A DNA stretch of 64,000 nt from Frateuria sp. Soil773 (GTDB lineage: Bacteria; Pseudomonadota; Gammaproteobacteria; Xanthomonadales; Rhodanobacteraceae), in NCBI RefSeq assembly GCF_001428405.1, contig NZ_LMSL01000034.1, positions 101,446-165,445 on the forward strand, in the 5' to 3' direction. The stretch's first letter is position 1. Each line of letters begins with the position of its first letter. Below, one piece after another: positions 15,335 to 23,795 of the stretch. The position numbers were made by a program, and so were the translations under genes. The notes beneath the pieces are model-generated. The model saw only the letters and a list, made by a program, of their open reading frames with translations. It was not told where the DNA came from and did not search any database.

Positions 15335-17985
15335 CACGAATACCCGACACCGGCGCCGATGGTCCGTTCGCGACCGGCGATCGCGCCGCCCACGTTCCAG
15401 GCCACACCCTTGTCCGTCACATGCTGGTAGCCCACGCTCACTGCGGAGGTGCCACCCGCAAACCCGGTGCCCGCGGCAATGCGGTTGTGGGCGGACGGAT
15501 CCGCACCGGCGAACGTCGCGACCATTTGCGTCTGAGCAGTGCCCAGCGCTTGGGTGCGCGAGAACCGATCGTTGAGTTGTGAGAAACGCCAGTCGGTGTA
15601 GGTGTTGGCGGACTGCAAGGTTTGCCGGTCCCCGGCATCCGCATACGACTTGGCCGTGGCAATGGCCTGTTCCACCTGCGCGGACACCTGGCCCACGTTG
15701 GCCGCGTCATCATCCGCGACGCCGGCTTTGACGTTGCTGATCGTGGTGCCGTCGGTGCCGGCCAGGGTGACCGTGGACTGGGTGCCGTTGTCGTAGTGCA
15801 CGGCCAACGCATCGGTGCCCGTGCCAGTCCCGTCTTTACCAGGCGCACCCGGATCGCCCTTCGGGCCTTGCGGCCCGGTGGGACCCGTCGGCCCTTGCGG
15901 CCCGGCCGGACCGGTGCCCGAAGGCGGCAAGTTGTCCACGCGGGTGTTCACCGCGTTCAGCCCGTTGTCCAGGGCCAGCAGCGCGCTGTTCGTGTCCGAG
16001 TAAGTGCCCGCCGCACCGGGAGCGGTCAGGATGAACTGAGGCGCGGTGTAAACCCCGCCGAGGAAACTGGCGCCACCGCCGAAGCCGGCCATCACCTGAT
16101 TGATCTGATTCACGGTCACGCCGTCCTGCAACTGCACCCCGTTCGCCATCTGGCTGACGGTGCGGTTGCCCACCGCAACCGTGTTCGCACGATCGGTGCT
16201 GGTGAACTGGCCGAGCGCCACGGAGCCAGTGGCGTTCACGGTGGCCGAGGCTCCTTGGCCCAGGACAGTGCTGCCCGGCGCATCGGCGGCGGCACCCGCA
16301 CCCACCGCGGTGGCCTGGCCGCTCACCCCATCGGCATCCGCCACAGTGCCCGCGGAGGCATCGGCGCCCACAGCGGTGTTCCCGCCATACGAGCCACCGG
16401 CCATGCCCGTCTTCGCATTTGCACCCACCGCAGTGGCGCCCCAGCCATTGGCCGAGGCCGGCGTGTTCGGATCATCCGAAGCCAGCCACGCAGGGGGCGG
16501 TGTGGGCGTGCCACCCGACGTGTTGATGTTGGTGATCTGGGTTTGCAGGCCGCTCAGGGCCGAGCCCACGTCGTGATACGTGTTGCCGCCCAGGCTATAT
16601 GTCGGCGGGTAGAACGTGCCGTTGTTGAACACGGCCCCGCCTCCCAACCAGCTGGACATCGCGGACCAGCCCGCGGTCATGGACGTGTCCAGATAGTTGA
16701 GCGCGTCGCCCACCGTGTGGAAGGAAGCTGGGACGCCGCTCGCCAGCGAGTAGGTTGGCGTGGTGAACACGCCCGCGTTGTAGCCGGCTCCGCCGCCCAA
16801 CGAAGCGGCCTGGTCCTGCACCTGGCCCACGGTGGCGGCATCGTCGAATTGCGTGCCGGCGGTCACTTGGGAGAGCGTGCGGTTGCCGAAGGCCGTTGTG
16901 TTGGCTCGATTGGTGGAGGTCCATGCGCCGATGGCGGTGCTGTTCACCGCATCCGTGCCGGTGGTGGCGCCCACGCCAAAGGTGGAACTGTTGTCCGCTT
17001 GCGCATTGCTCAGGGCACCCACCGCCGTGGTCTGACCCACGGTGCTGTTAAGGCCGGCGTTCGCGCCGTAGCCGAAGGCTGAGTTGTAGACCCCGCCGGA
17101 GGCATTTCCAGCTACCGCGTTCGGGCCCACGGCCACCTGGCCGCGGAATGCGCTCGTGTCGCCGTTGACGGTGGCCGGCGCCGAGGTGTCGGTGGCGGCG
17201 ATCCAAGTGATCGGATCACTGGTGCCCCCGGTGGGCAGGCCTGCAATGGCGCTGTTCAATTGCTGCACGTTCACGGCATCGAGCGGGTTCGTGCCGGCCG
17301 TCACCTGCGTGATGCGCCGGTTGCCGACGGCCACGGTGTTCGCTTCGCTGTTTTGCGTGTTCGCGCCGAGGGCCACGCTGTTGGGGGCCATGGCGAAAGC
17401 CTGGTAACCGAAGGCCGAAGCGTTGGGCGCCGACCCGTTGTTCGCCAAGCTGCCAGCAAAGGCGCCAGTGCCCACGGCGGTGCCGTTGGCCTCGTAGGCC
17501 GTGCCACCGATGGCAATGGTGTTGGCACTGAACGCCGTGCCACCGATCGCGATCGCCTTGGTGTTCTGCGTGGGGTCGTTGCCGAACCCGGCCTGGCCAG
17601 AGATGGCGATCGAGTAATCCGATTTGGCGTTGCCGTTCAACGCAATGGCACCCAGGCCCGGGGCGTTGGAGGCGTTACCGAAGGCCAAGCTGTAATCACC
17701 GGTGGCCGTTGCCTGCTGACCCCAGGCCAGCGAGAACTGGCCGGTGGCCTGCGCCAGGTTGCCGAAGGCCCAACCATCCAGCGCGGCGGTCGCACTGTTC
17801 CCGAACGCGACGGCGGTGGACTGATCCGTGATCGAGGCGGGTTGTGCAGGCTGGGTGCCCACACACAGGAAGACATAGGGACATTCAGCCGTCACGGCGG
17901 GATCCGCACGCACCGGGGTGGGCGAGGCGGACAAGCCCACCGCCAAAGCGAGGGCCAGGGAAAGGGCGAGTGGGCGGGTGCGCAT
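15331..17985 (-). CDS. Trimeric autotransporter adhesin (YadA-like) with collagen-like segment
   Basis: 884 residues. A signal peptide ([20 protein letters not shown], cleaved near VRA) is followed by YadA-type head repeats, with many copies of AIGG/AxG motifs such as [20 protein letters not shown]. Neck motifs [20 protein letters not shown] and [13 protein letters not shown] segments recur three times. Near residue 695 comes a collagen-like GXY run ([19 protein letters not shown]). A coiled stalk and the four-strand membrane anchor follow, ending [20 protein letters not shown]. It should form a surface trimer used for adhesion, here plausibly for donor-recipient contact. I used the ATG at 17985 because the signal peptide starts there. 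The promoter is copy F. Confidence 0.93.
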   Translation of the reverse strand: MRTRPLALSLALALAVGLSASPTPVRADPAVTAECPYVFLCVGTQPAQPASITDQSTAVAFGNSATAALDGWAFGNLAQATGQFSLAWGQQATATGDYSLAFGNASNAPGLGAIALNGNAKSDYSIAISGQAGFGNDPTQNTKAIAIGGTAFSANTIAIGGTAYEANGTAVGTGAFAGSLANNGSAPNASAFGYQAFAMAPNSVALGANTQNSEANTVAVGNRRITQVTAGTNPLDAVNVQQLNSAIAGLPTGGTSDPITWIAATDTSAPATVNGDTSAFRGQVAVGPNAVAGNASGGVYNSAFGYGANAGLNSTVGQTTAVGALSNAQADNSSTFGVGATTGTDAVNSTAIGAWTSTNRANTTAFGNRTLSQVTAGTQFDDAATVGQVQDQAASLGGGAGYNAGVFTTPTYSLASGVPASFHTVGDALNYLDTSMTAGWSAMSSWLGGGAVFNNGTFYPPTYSLGGNTYHDVGSALSGLQTQITNINTSGGTPTPPPAWLASDDPNTPASANGWGATAVGANAKTGMAGGSYGGNTAVGADASAGTVADADGVSGQATAVGAGAAADAPGSTVLGQGASATVNATGSVALGQFTSTDRANTVAVGNRTVSQMANGVQLQDGVTVNQINQVMAGFGGGASFLGGVYTAPQFILTAPGAAGTYSDTNSALLALDNGLNAVNTRVDNLPPSGTGPAGPQGPTGPTGPQGPKGDPGAPGKDGTGTGTDALAVHYDNGTQSTVTLAGTDGTTISNVKAGVADDDAANVGQVSAQVEQAIATAKSYADAGDRQTLQSANTYTDWRFSQLNDRFSRTQALGTAQTQMVATFAGADPSAHNRIAAGTGFAGGTSAVSVGYQHVTDKGVAWNVGGAIAGRERTIGAGVGYSW

Positions 17986-18027
17986 GGGGAGAGGTCTCGA
18001 TGAGGAAAGGAAATCAGGAGTTGCCTT

Positions 18028-18056
18028 CAACCTCTCAAAAATCTTCGAACCGTCAA
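18028..18056 (-). promoter_or_regulatory. Element-type promoter (copy F) for the adhesin
   Basis: On the minus strand TTGACG (18056-18051), 17-bp spacer ending TGAG, AGGTTG (18033-18028), about 40 bases before the adhesin start. Confidence 0.6.
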
Positions 18057-18072
18057 GGTGCGCACGCGAAAA

Positions 18073-18096
18073 TGAAAAAGGCCGCGCTGAGGCGGC
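18073..18096 (-). terminator. Rho-independent terminator before the adhesin promoter
   Basis: On the minus strand AGGCCGC / GCGGCCT with a 6-base loop, then TTTTTCATTTTC. It ends the two-gene unit 18127-19506. Confidence 0.85.
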
Positions 18097-18126
18097 CTGG
18101 ATTTCCATTGCTTGCTTGGGTTGCGG

Positions 18127-18777
18127 TCAGTGGAAGCCGGGCAACCGCTTCGTGAGCTCGGCGGCCACCGCGTGCGCTTGTGCGTCGGTCAGGCCACCCG
18201 CGAGCACCGTGCGAGTGCCGTCGTGCTCCACCTCCACCGTGTGCGAAATCTGGGTCAGGAGCGCGAGGGTGCCCGCGGTCATTTGACTGACGCCCGCCGC
18301 CACACCGTGGCCTGTGACCACAACCACGCGGCCATCCTGGGCGTTGCGACGCACGATGGCGTAGATCCGATCGCGCGGAACCATCGTGGCGCCCAGACGG
18401 ATGCCACGGGAACACACCGAAAGCGGTTGGTGGACCACCTGACGACGGTGGTCGTGATACGTCTGCCACAGGCGGCGAATGACGATCCCCAGCGTGAGCC
18501 AAACCCCCATCGCCGCCAGCGTCGCGCCCACAGGTTTGGCTTGGCGGATCATGAAAGCGACCCACACCACCACGGCCAAGCCGGTGGCGAAGACGACAGA
18601 AATGGCGGTGAGCCGCTTGGGCAGCGGGGCCGGGGTGGCGACGATGACGGTCCACCCGTTGTCTTCCGTGACGTGCAGCGGCGGCGCCTTGGGCTGACCG
18701 GCCCCGAAGCGGTTGATGGCCCACACGCCACCGCAGAAGAGACCGAGGGCCAGCAGGACGGGAATGAGGACTTCCAT
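18127..18777 (-). CDS. Membrane protein with three transmembrane helices
   Basis: 216 residues. Hydrophobic helices lie at about residues 3-20 (VLIPVLLALGLFCGGVWA), 58-78 and 85-102, followed by a soluble C-terminal domain (VVVVTGHGVAAGVSQMTAGT and DAQAHAVAAELTKRLPGF). The fold resembles PH-like or YcxB-like C-terminal domains of small membrane proteins, but I cannot name a family. It starts ten bases after the stop of the secreted protein upstream, so they form a two-gene unit. Confidence 0.75.
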   Translation of the reverse strand: MEVLIPVLLALGLFCGGVWAINRFGAGQPKAPPLHVTEDNGWTVIVATPAPLPKRLTAISVVFATGLAVVVWVAFMIRQAKPVGATLAAMGVWLTLGIVIRRLWQTYHDHRRQVVHQPLSVCSRGIRLGATMVPRDRIYAIVRRNAQDGRVVVVTGHGVAAGVSQMTAGTLALLTQISHTVEVEHDGTRTVLAGGLTDAQAHAVAAELTKRLPGFH

Positions 18778-18786
18778 GTCAAGGCC

Positions 18787-19506
18787 TCAGTTCGACTTGC
18801 CAGCAGGATCGAAGCCTTGCACCCACAAGACCTTGCCACCGGTGTTGCTGATGCCCTTCGTCGTGGCGTCCTCGAAACCCGCGGCATACATCACGCGCAG
18901 CAGAATTTCATGATATTGCGGCATGAGGGCCGGGCCCTCCGCGCCGAAATTCAAGGCAAAAAGCATGTGCGGCGGATTGGGACCGGCGTTGCGCGTGTTG
19001 GACGTGTCCGCGTGGGTGATGCCCTGGATGTTTTGCGCGGTGTCCATTTGCACCGTCACGCTGGACGCGGAGTGCGTGGCGCTCAGCTGCATCGAGCCGC
19101 CCATATCGTCTTTGATGTAGAGCGGGGCGTTGCAGACTTGGAAGGTCTCGACATGCGACGACCGCGCCGAACGCCAGATCGTGGCGCGGGCGGTCCAACA
19201 CGGCAGGGACGGGCCCCAGCGGGTGAAGTAGACCGAGGCCCGCGGCCACGCATCCCCCGAGTGCCAAGTGTCGAACAAGCCCTGGAACTGACCGCCTGAT
19301 GCCGGGGTGATTGGGCGGAAAGTGGCGCCCGTGGTGGTGGCGCCACCGCCAGCCGCATTGGGGTGGCCAAGCACCTGGCTGGCCCCCGTTTTCAGTGCCG
19401 CACCGGCGCGGTGGAAGAAGCCGGCCACGCCGGACTGCTGGGCGTGCACGGTCGAAGCACACACCGCGAACACCAGCGCGCTGGCCATGATGGATAGTTG
19501 TTTCAT
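18787..19506 (-). CDS. Secreted hypothetical protein
   Basis: 239 residues with a clear signal peptide (MASALVFAVCASTVHA, cleaved before QQSG). The mature part is globular with three cysteines and no recognised domain. A segment GWGPSLPC-like (TRWGPSLPCWTARATIW) is Trp-rich, and the C-terminus (EILLRVMYAAGFEDATT) is helical. The ATG at 19506 is the first start that gives a signal peptide. It is divergent from an HTH gene across a region with an inverted repeat. Function unknown; the neighbouring membrane protein may act with it. Confidence 0.7.
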   Translation of the reverse strand: MKQLSIMASALVFAVCASTVHAQQSGVAGFFHRAGAALKTGASQVLGHPNAAGGGATTTGATFRPITPASGGQFQGLFDTWHSGDAWPRASVYFTRWGPSLPCWTARATIWRSARSSHVETFQVCNAPLYIKDDMGGSMQLSATHSASSVTVQMDTAQNIQGITHADTSNTRNAGPNPPHMLFALNFGAEGPALMPQYHEILLRVMYAAGFEDATTKGISNTGGKVLWVQGFDPAGKSN

Positions 19507-19612
19507 CGGGATCCCCTGTTGGACGCGGGCCAAGCACCACGGCCAAGGCGCCCGCACCCTCCCTGGCGGGTTCAGGTTACCGATTTTCACCGGGCGATAA
19601 CACAACCTCGAC

Positions 19613-19654
19613 TAAACGGGTAACGTAGGCCGGCCTTTTCGCCTTTCCCGTTTA
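19613..19654. promoter_or_regulatory. Inverted repeat in divergent promoter region
   Basis: TAAACGGG (19613-19620) and CCCGTTTA (19647-19654), with AACGT adjoining each arm, between the leftward secreted-protein gene and the rightward HTH gene. A likely operator for the HTH protein. Confidence 0.45.
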
Positions 19655-19686
19655 ACGTCAAGGCCTTCCTTGATGTGGTGCAGGCC

Positions 19687-20013
19687 ATGGCTCCAAAACC
19701 CCGCGCACCGGCCGCGCAAAAATCGCTCTACCGGCCCGAATTGCAGGTGTTTCTGGGCGTGTTGCGCACGTTGCGCGAGCGCACGGAACTCAACCAGACC
19801 GATTTCGCCCAGCGCCTGGGCCGCTCGCAAACGTATGTGAGCGCCGCCGAGCGGGGCGCCGTGCGCCTCGATGGCTTGCAGCTGATGGATTGGGTCCGAG
19901 CGTGCGACGCGGACTTGCGCGAGTGGGCCGATCTGATCGAAAGCCAGTTGACGCCGGTGGCCGGAAAGCCGAGCAAGAGCAAAAACGCTGGGGTGGGGAA
20001 GAAGCACAAATGA
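19687..20013 (+). CDS. XRE-family HTH regulator
   Basis: 108 residues. A typical Cro/C1 HTH lies at about residues 22-76 (LRTLRERTELNQTDFAQRLG, then SQTYVSAAERG), followed by a Lys-rich tail. Two in-frame GTG codons upstream (19675, 19678) are possible starts; I chose the ATG. It is alone, with a terminator hairpin right behind its stop, and faces an inverted repeat, so it probably controls itself and the divergent envelope genes. Confidence 0.85.
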   Translation: MAPKPRAPAAQKSLYRPELQVFLGVLRTLRERTELNQTDFAQRLGRSQTYVSAAERGAVRLDGLQLMDWVRACDADLREWADLIESQLTPVAGKPSKSKNAGVGKKHK

Positions 20014-20014
20014 A

Positions 20015-20040
20015 CGAGCCGCCTCGCGGCGGCTCGGTTG
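20015..20040 (+). terminator. Hairpin after the HTH gene
   Basis: 9-bp stem CGAGCCGCC / GGCGGCTCG with a 4-base loop, followed by GTTGG. The T-tract is poor, so termination is less certain than at other sites. Confidence 0.5.
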
Positions 20041-20107
20041 GTGCATCGGCTTCCTTGCGGACCTGACTTCCCAACGGTTTCCAGTGTGCATGGGCGGACG
20101 ACTTTTG

Positions 20108-20129
20108 CCAATCAGATCCCAATCAGATC
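20108..20129. repeat. Tandem 11-bp direct repeat
   Basis: CCAATCAGATC occurs twice in immediate succession in the gap between the HTH gene and the DUF416 gene. No function is apparent; it could be an iteron-like or slippage product. Confidence 0.5.
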
Positions 20130-20165
20130 CGGACTCGGCGTGCGTCATCCGTTTCTGACGCCGTG

Positions 20166-20759
20166 TCATCCACCCAGCTGGCGGGGCCATGGGGCGGCGC
20201 GGACGTGATCCAGCGTGGCCCGCCACACCGCCGGACCTTTCGTGGCTTGCAGGAACGCCAGATCGTCATGCAGGAAACCCAGCTCTTTTTGCATGAGCGG
20301 ATGGGCCGCGATCGTGGCCTCAAAATTTCGGTCGGCTGGGTCCAGGTCCAGGGTGCGCTGCACGAACAAGTCCAGGGTGTCGCGGCGGGCTTCCACGGCC
20401 TCCACCAGTTGCTGCACGTCCTGGTCTTCGAGGAAGGCGAGCACGCAACACGCGATGTTGACCGTGTCGATCGCCGCGGAGGCGAAGGGGGAGGCGTGAT
20501 CTTCCGAATCCGGCAAGACGGTTTCGCAGGCGGCAACCGAGACGAATGCGGGGGGCGCCGCGCCCTGTTCCAGCGCGGCCCAAGCCTGCGCGAGCGCCGC
20601 CCGCAACACGCCGCCGCCCAGGCAACCGGTGTCCGATTGAAACTGGAAGAAGGCCGGAAGGGCGCGCTCCAACACGCACACGCCGAAAGCCAGCTGGCGC
20701 GTGGGGTCCAGCGCCTTCAAGTCGGCGAGCAACGGGTTCAGATCAAACGAGTGGGCCAT
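20166..20759 (-). CDS. DUF416 (YjaG-like) protein, candidate immunity factor
   Basis: 197 residues, all-helical, matching the DUF416 pattern: LAFGVCVLERALPAFFQFQ at the start, an acidic stretch LPDSEDHASPFASAAIDTVN in the middle, and MQKELGFLHDDLAFLQ near the end. The chromosomal family is of unknown function. Here it starts 14 bases behind the RHS toxin gene on the same strand, and TTGTCA-N17-TATCTA within the end of the toxin gene could also give it its own promoter. Both fit an immunity protein. That role is inferred from position. Confidence 0.8.
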   Translation of the reverse strand: MAHSFDLNPLLADLKALDPTRQLAFGVCVLERALPAFFQFQSDTGCLGGGVLRAALAQAWAALEQGAAPPAFVSVAACETVLPDSEDHASPFASAAIDTVNIACCVLAFLEDQDVQQLVEAVEARRDTLDLFVQRTLDLDPADRNFEATIAAHPLMQKELGFLHDDLAFLQATKGPAVWRATLDHVRAAPWPRQLGG

Positions 20760-20773
20760 GGAGAATAGATACG

Positions 20774-21751
20774 TCACTGTTTCAGGGGTGACAAGGGTTT
20801 CACGCCTTGCTGTTCCATTGTCTGAGCGCACGAGGGACAAATCGGCCGGCTGGCGGCGGTGCCGGTTGGGGTCAAACCCATTTCACGAGCCGCGTTGATT
20901 CCATTGACTTCGGCGTGGGTGCCCGCCACACCTTTGGCGGCCACTTCCCCTTGGCCGAGCGCCGCCCGAGCGGCCGGACGCAATGCGCCTTCGCTCGATG
21001 ACACGACGCGGGTGCCTTCCTTGGTTTCCGTCACGGCAATGGTCACCGCCCGCTGAGTGCGGGCGCTCATCGTGCCGGCAATGGCGCCTGCGCGGTCCAC
21101 AGCCGCGGCCCCGCGGATGCCATCGGCGGCCGCCCCACCCACGACCGGGACGATGCCCACCACGGCCGCTGAAATGTTGACGGCCGATGGATTCGCAAAC
21201 GCATTGGCGATGTTCATGCCATCGCCGATCACCGGCAACATGCTGAAACCGGCCTGGATGGCCGGCCCCACCGGATCGTTGGGCGAGGTGTAGGTTTGCG
21301 CCTTGCCGCCCATCATCACGAATTCGGAATGGAAGGCGATGCCCGTTTCGCGACCGTCCGGGTCGATGTTGACCACGGGATTGTTGTTTGCGTAAACGTA
21401 GCGGTTGAAGTTGAACGCGTTGCCAGCGGCTGGCGGATTGGGATCCACGCTCAGGAAACGACCGGTTGAAGGGTCGTAATACCGGGCTTGCATGTAGACC
21501 AGACCCGTCTCCGGGTCATTCACATGGCCCGTGTAGCCGGGGCCATTCGGCGGCGCGCTCATGCTCGCCACGGACGTGCCGTAAGGCGAATAGTCGAACC
21601 GTGCGGTGATGTTCCCGTTCGCGTCGGCTTCCGCCAAAGGCGTGCCTTGCGGGTCGGTGTAGATGTAAGTGACCTTGCCGGCGTGCGCGCCCGCAATGTA
21701 GAACAACGCCAGCAAGCAGCAGAGCCACTGGCCCACGCGACGGTTCCCCAT
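20774..21751 (-). CDS. Compact RHS-core protein with C-terminal deaminase toxin domain and Sec leader
   Basis: 325 residues. A signal peptide (LCCLLALFYIAGAHA) is followed by YIYTDPQGTPLAEADANGN, the RHS repeat, and by the RHS core (YSPYGTS, GYTGHVNDPETGLVYMQARY, YYDPSTGRFLSVDP, NNPVVNIDPDG). A hydrophobic pretoxin region follows (VGPAIQAGFSMLPVIGDGMN). The last 70 residues carry HAEVNGI and CPSC, the zinc-binding His-Glu and Cys-x2-Cys of cytidine-deaminase-fold toxins. Full RHS proteins exceed 1,000 residues, so this one has the core and toxin only. The ATG at 21751 is preceded by GGAGAGGG. Nuclease versus deaminase activity is not proven. Confidence 0.85.
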   Translation of the reverse strand: MGNRRVGQWLCCLLALFYIAGAHAGKVTYIYTDPQGTPLAEADANGNITARFDYSPYGTSVASMSAPPNGPGYTGHVNDPETGLVYMQARYYDPSTGRFLSVDPNPPAAGNAFNFNRYVYANNNPVVNIDPDGRETGIAFHSEFVMMGGKAQTYTSPNDPVGPAIQAGFSMLPVIGDGMNIANAFANPSAVNISAAVVGIVPVVGGAAADGIRGAAAVDRAGAIAGTMSARTQRAVTIAVTETKEGTRVVSSSEGALRPAARAALGQGEVAAKGVAGTHAEVNGINAAREMGLTPTGTAASRPICPSCAQTMEQQGVKPLSPLKQ

Positions 21752-21889
21752 GACCCTCTCCTTGTGCCCCTTCCAGACTCGAAGCCTACACCCGGATTCG
21801 GCGGACTGGAAACAAACCGATATTCCCGGTGCTCGCACACTGTTGACGGCCTTTCGGGCACGCTTCGGGCATCAAGTCGAGGACAAACC

Positions 21890-22102
21890 ATGGCCAAAAC
21901 ACGCGAAGAACTCCAAGCCCTGCTGGACACCTTGCGCGAACAGGTGCCAGCGCTGGTGCGCGAACACACGGACGAGGGCGATTTCTGGTCGAATTTTGCC
22001 GGTGCTTCGGACTTCATCCTTGATGACGCCGGCCCCGATGACTTCGAGTGGGCGCTGGAACAGATCAATGCGATGCTGGCGGCCAACGGAAAGGCGAGGT
22101 GA
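21890..22102 (+). CDS. Small acidic protein upstream of the SRAP gene
   Basis: 70 residues, acidic and helical (REELQALLDTLREQVPALVR, then DDAGPDDFEWALEQINAML). No family recognised. The ATG at 21890 follows GAGGACAAACC. TTGACG lies about 50 bases upstream. Its stop precedes the SRAP gene by only three bases, so the two are co-transcribed in what looks like a DNA-damage module. Confidence 0.7.
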   Translation: MAKTREELQALLDTLREQVPALVREHTDEGDFWSNFAGASDFILDDAGPDDFEWALEQINAMLAANGKAR

Positions 22103-22105
22103 GCC

Positions 22106-22801
22106 ATGTGCGGACGCTACGCGCGGCAGTTGGAGATTGAATTCACTCCCGAAGAGCGTGAGGCGCTGGATCAGCTCAATCCGCTCCTGGTGGACCAGCT
22201 GATGCAGCGGGAACCCGCTTACAACATTTGCCCCACCCAGATTCAGCCCGTGATCGCGCGGAGCGATGATGGGGTAGAGATGAAAGGGTTGCGCTGGGGC
22301 CTCGTGCCTGTCTGGGCGAAGGACCTGAAAATGGGCGCCCACGCGATCAATGCGCGGCAAGAAACGGTGCAGGAAAAGCCGATGTTTCGGGCCGCGTTCA
22401 AGAAGCGCCGTGCGTTGGTCCCGGCCACCGGTTACTACGAGTGGACCGGCGAACCCGGGCACAAGCAACCGTGGTTCATCTATCCGCCCAACCATTCCCT
22501 GCTGCTGTTCGCCGGGTTGTGGGAAGCGTGGAAGGACAAGAACGATCCGGAGGCGGAGTGGATCAAAACCTTCACGATCATCACAGGCGAGCCGGGAAAG
22601 GTGTCCGGCGACGTGCACGACCGCCAACCGGTGATCCTGCCGCCATCGATGTGGGAGCCGTGGCTCGACGGCACGCCGGAGGAGGCGGCCGCGCTGCTGG
22701 CCGAGGTGCCGGAAGCTGAGCTGACGTATCACCCCGTGACCAAGGCGGTCAGCTCCCCAAAAAGCCAAGGGGAGCAGCTGGTGGCGCCGATCGAGCTATA
22801 A
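22106..22801 (+). CDS. yedK: SRAP-domain protein (YedK/HMCES family)
   Basis: 231 residues, the normal length. The protein starts MCGRYA; Cys2, exposed after Met removal, is the residue that forms a thiazolidine crosslink with abasic sites in single-stranded DNA. The other SRAP landmarks are present: YNICPTQ, RWGLVPVWA, INARQETV, ATGYYEW (active-site Glu) and VHDRQPVILPP (active-site His). It protects or marks abasic lesions. Its position beside umuDC supports a lesion-handling module carried by the element. Confidence 0.93.
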   Translation: MCGRYARQLEIEFTPEEREALDQLNPLLVDQLMQREPAYNICPTQIQPVIARSDDGVEMKGLRWGLVPVWAKDLKMGAHAINARQETVQEKPMFRAAFKKRRALVPATGYYEWTGEPGHKQPWFIYPPNHSLLLFAGLWEAWKDKNDPEAEWIKTFTIITGEPGKVSGDVHDRQPVILPPSMWEPWLDGTPEEAAALLAEVPEAELTYHPVTKAVSSPKSQGEQLVAPIEL

Positions 22802-23026
22802 CCTGCGCGGCTTGTCGAGCCGCCGCGGCGGCCGTTCCACCACCGCCTCAGGCAGACTTGATCGGAGCCCTTTGCCGCGGGCGATCGCGGCTTGCACGCT
22901 CAACGCCTCCGCTTCCTGGGCCAAGGCCTCACCTTGGGGCGTGCCCGCTCGACGCCTGGCCCAGTCGCGGGCTTCTGCGGCCGCCGCTTCGAGCAAGGAC
23001 GCGCGTTCGTCCAGTGTCAGGTTCAT
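22796..23026 (-). CDS. Small Ala/Arg-rich hypothetical protein
   Basis: 76 residues, helical and charged (LTLDERASLLEAAAAEARDW and EALAQEAEALSVQAAIARG), tail rich in Pro and Arg. It runs against the SOS module and overlaps the end of the SRAP gene by six bases. An ATG 13 codons upstream is also open; I prefer 23026 because the extra residues look like non-coding spacer. Not recognised. Confidence 0.55.
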   Translation of the reverse strand: MNLTLDERASLLEAAAAEARDWARRRAGTPQGEALAQEAEALSVQAAIARGKGLRSSLPEAVVERPPRRLDKPRRL

Positions 23027-23096
23027 CGTTGGCGCCCCAGGTTGATGGCCCATCATACGGATCACGCTCTCAACGCGTGAGACCCCGCCGGTGGTA

Positions 23097-23124
23097 ATCT
23101 TGATTTCTGTTCAGTAATCAAGAT
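23097..23124. promoter_or_regulatory. Inverted repeat at the umuD start, likely operator
   Basis: Perfect 9-bp arms ATCTTGATT (23097-23105) and AATCAAGAT (23116-23124) around a 10-base spacer that includes CTGTTCAG. It ends eight bases before the umuD ATG. It is not the E. coli LexA consensus (CTGT-N8-ACAG). Confidence 0.6.
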
Positions 23125-23132
23125 GCCTTCCC

Positions 23133-23732
23133 ATGACACCCTCCGAACACGGCGGTTTCCGCCCCGGCGCCGGCCGCAAACCAGGCTCCGGCGGCCTTTA
23201 CGGCGAGCCCACCCGCCAGTTGCGTGTGCCTGAAAGCCAGGTCGAAACCGTGGTCGCCTACCTCGATGCGTATCGGCAGCCGGCCACGGCCGAGCACCCA
23301 CGGCCGGTGGAGCGCCACCCGGTGTCGCTGGGCCTCACGGCTTTCGCCCATGGCGTTCAAGCCGGTTGGCCGTCGCCGGCCGACGATTACCTCGACGACA
23401 CCGTCGATTTGAATGCGGAGTTGATCGTCAAAGGGCACGAAGCCTGCACCTTCGTGCTGCGCGTGGCCGGCTGGTCGATGATGCAGGCCGGCATCTTCGA
23501 CGGCGACCGCATCGTCGTCGATCGCTCGCTGTCGCCCGTGCAGGGCGATGTGGTGGTGGCCGTCATGAACAACGACCTGACCATCAAGCGCTTGGGGCGG
23601 GTCGATGGGAAACTCGCCCTGTTGCCCGAAAACCCGCATTTCAAGCCGATCATCCTGGAAGAAGGGGACACCCTCGAAATCTGGGGCGTGGTCACGAATT
23701 GCTTGCGGCAGTTTCGCCGAGGCGGTCGATGA
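23133..23732 (+). CDS. umuD: UmuD-like S24 peptidase with DNA-binding N-terminal extension
   Basis: 199 residues, about 60 longer than E. coli UmuD. The C-terminal part has the usual features: an Ala-Gly cleavage site (GVQAG before WPSPADDY), the serine nucleophile in VAGWSMMQAGIFDGD, VVDRSLSPVQGDVV and the lysine in NNDLTIKRLG. The N-terminal 45 residues (FRPGAGRKPGSGG, then LRVPESQVETVVAYLD) look like an AT-hook or ribbon-helix type DNA-binding segment. A perfect inverted repeat overlaps its start region, so it may be an autorepressor as well as a polymerase subunit. No clear ribosome-binding site is visible. Confidence 0.9.
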   Translation: MTPSEHGGFRPGAGRKPGSGGLYGEPTRQLRVPESQVETVVAYLDAYRQPATAEHPRPVERHPVSLGLTAFAHGVQAGWPSPADDYLDDTVDLNAELIVKGHEACTFVLRVAGWSMMQAGIFDGDRIVVDRSLSPVQGDVVVAVMNNDLTIKRLGRVDGKLALLPENPHFKPIILEEGDTLEIWGVVTNCLRQFRRGGR

Positions 23733-23795
23733 AACCTCCGCATTTCACACGGATTTGAAACGTATAAATAAAAGGGTCAAACCAAGGAGAAACAC

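Noticed and set aside
23105..23120. LexA box of the E. coli type in the umuD upstream region
   Set aside because: CTGT is present but is followed by TCAGTAATCAAG, not N8-ACAG, so only the inverted repeat is reported.
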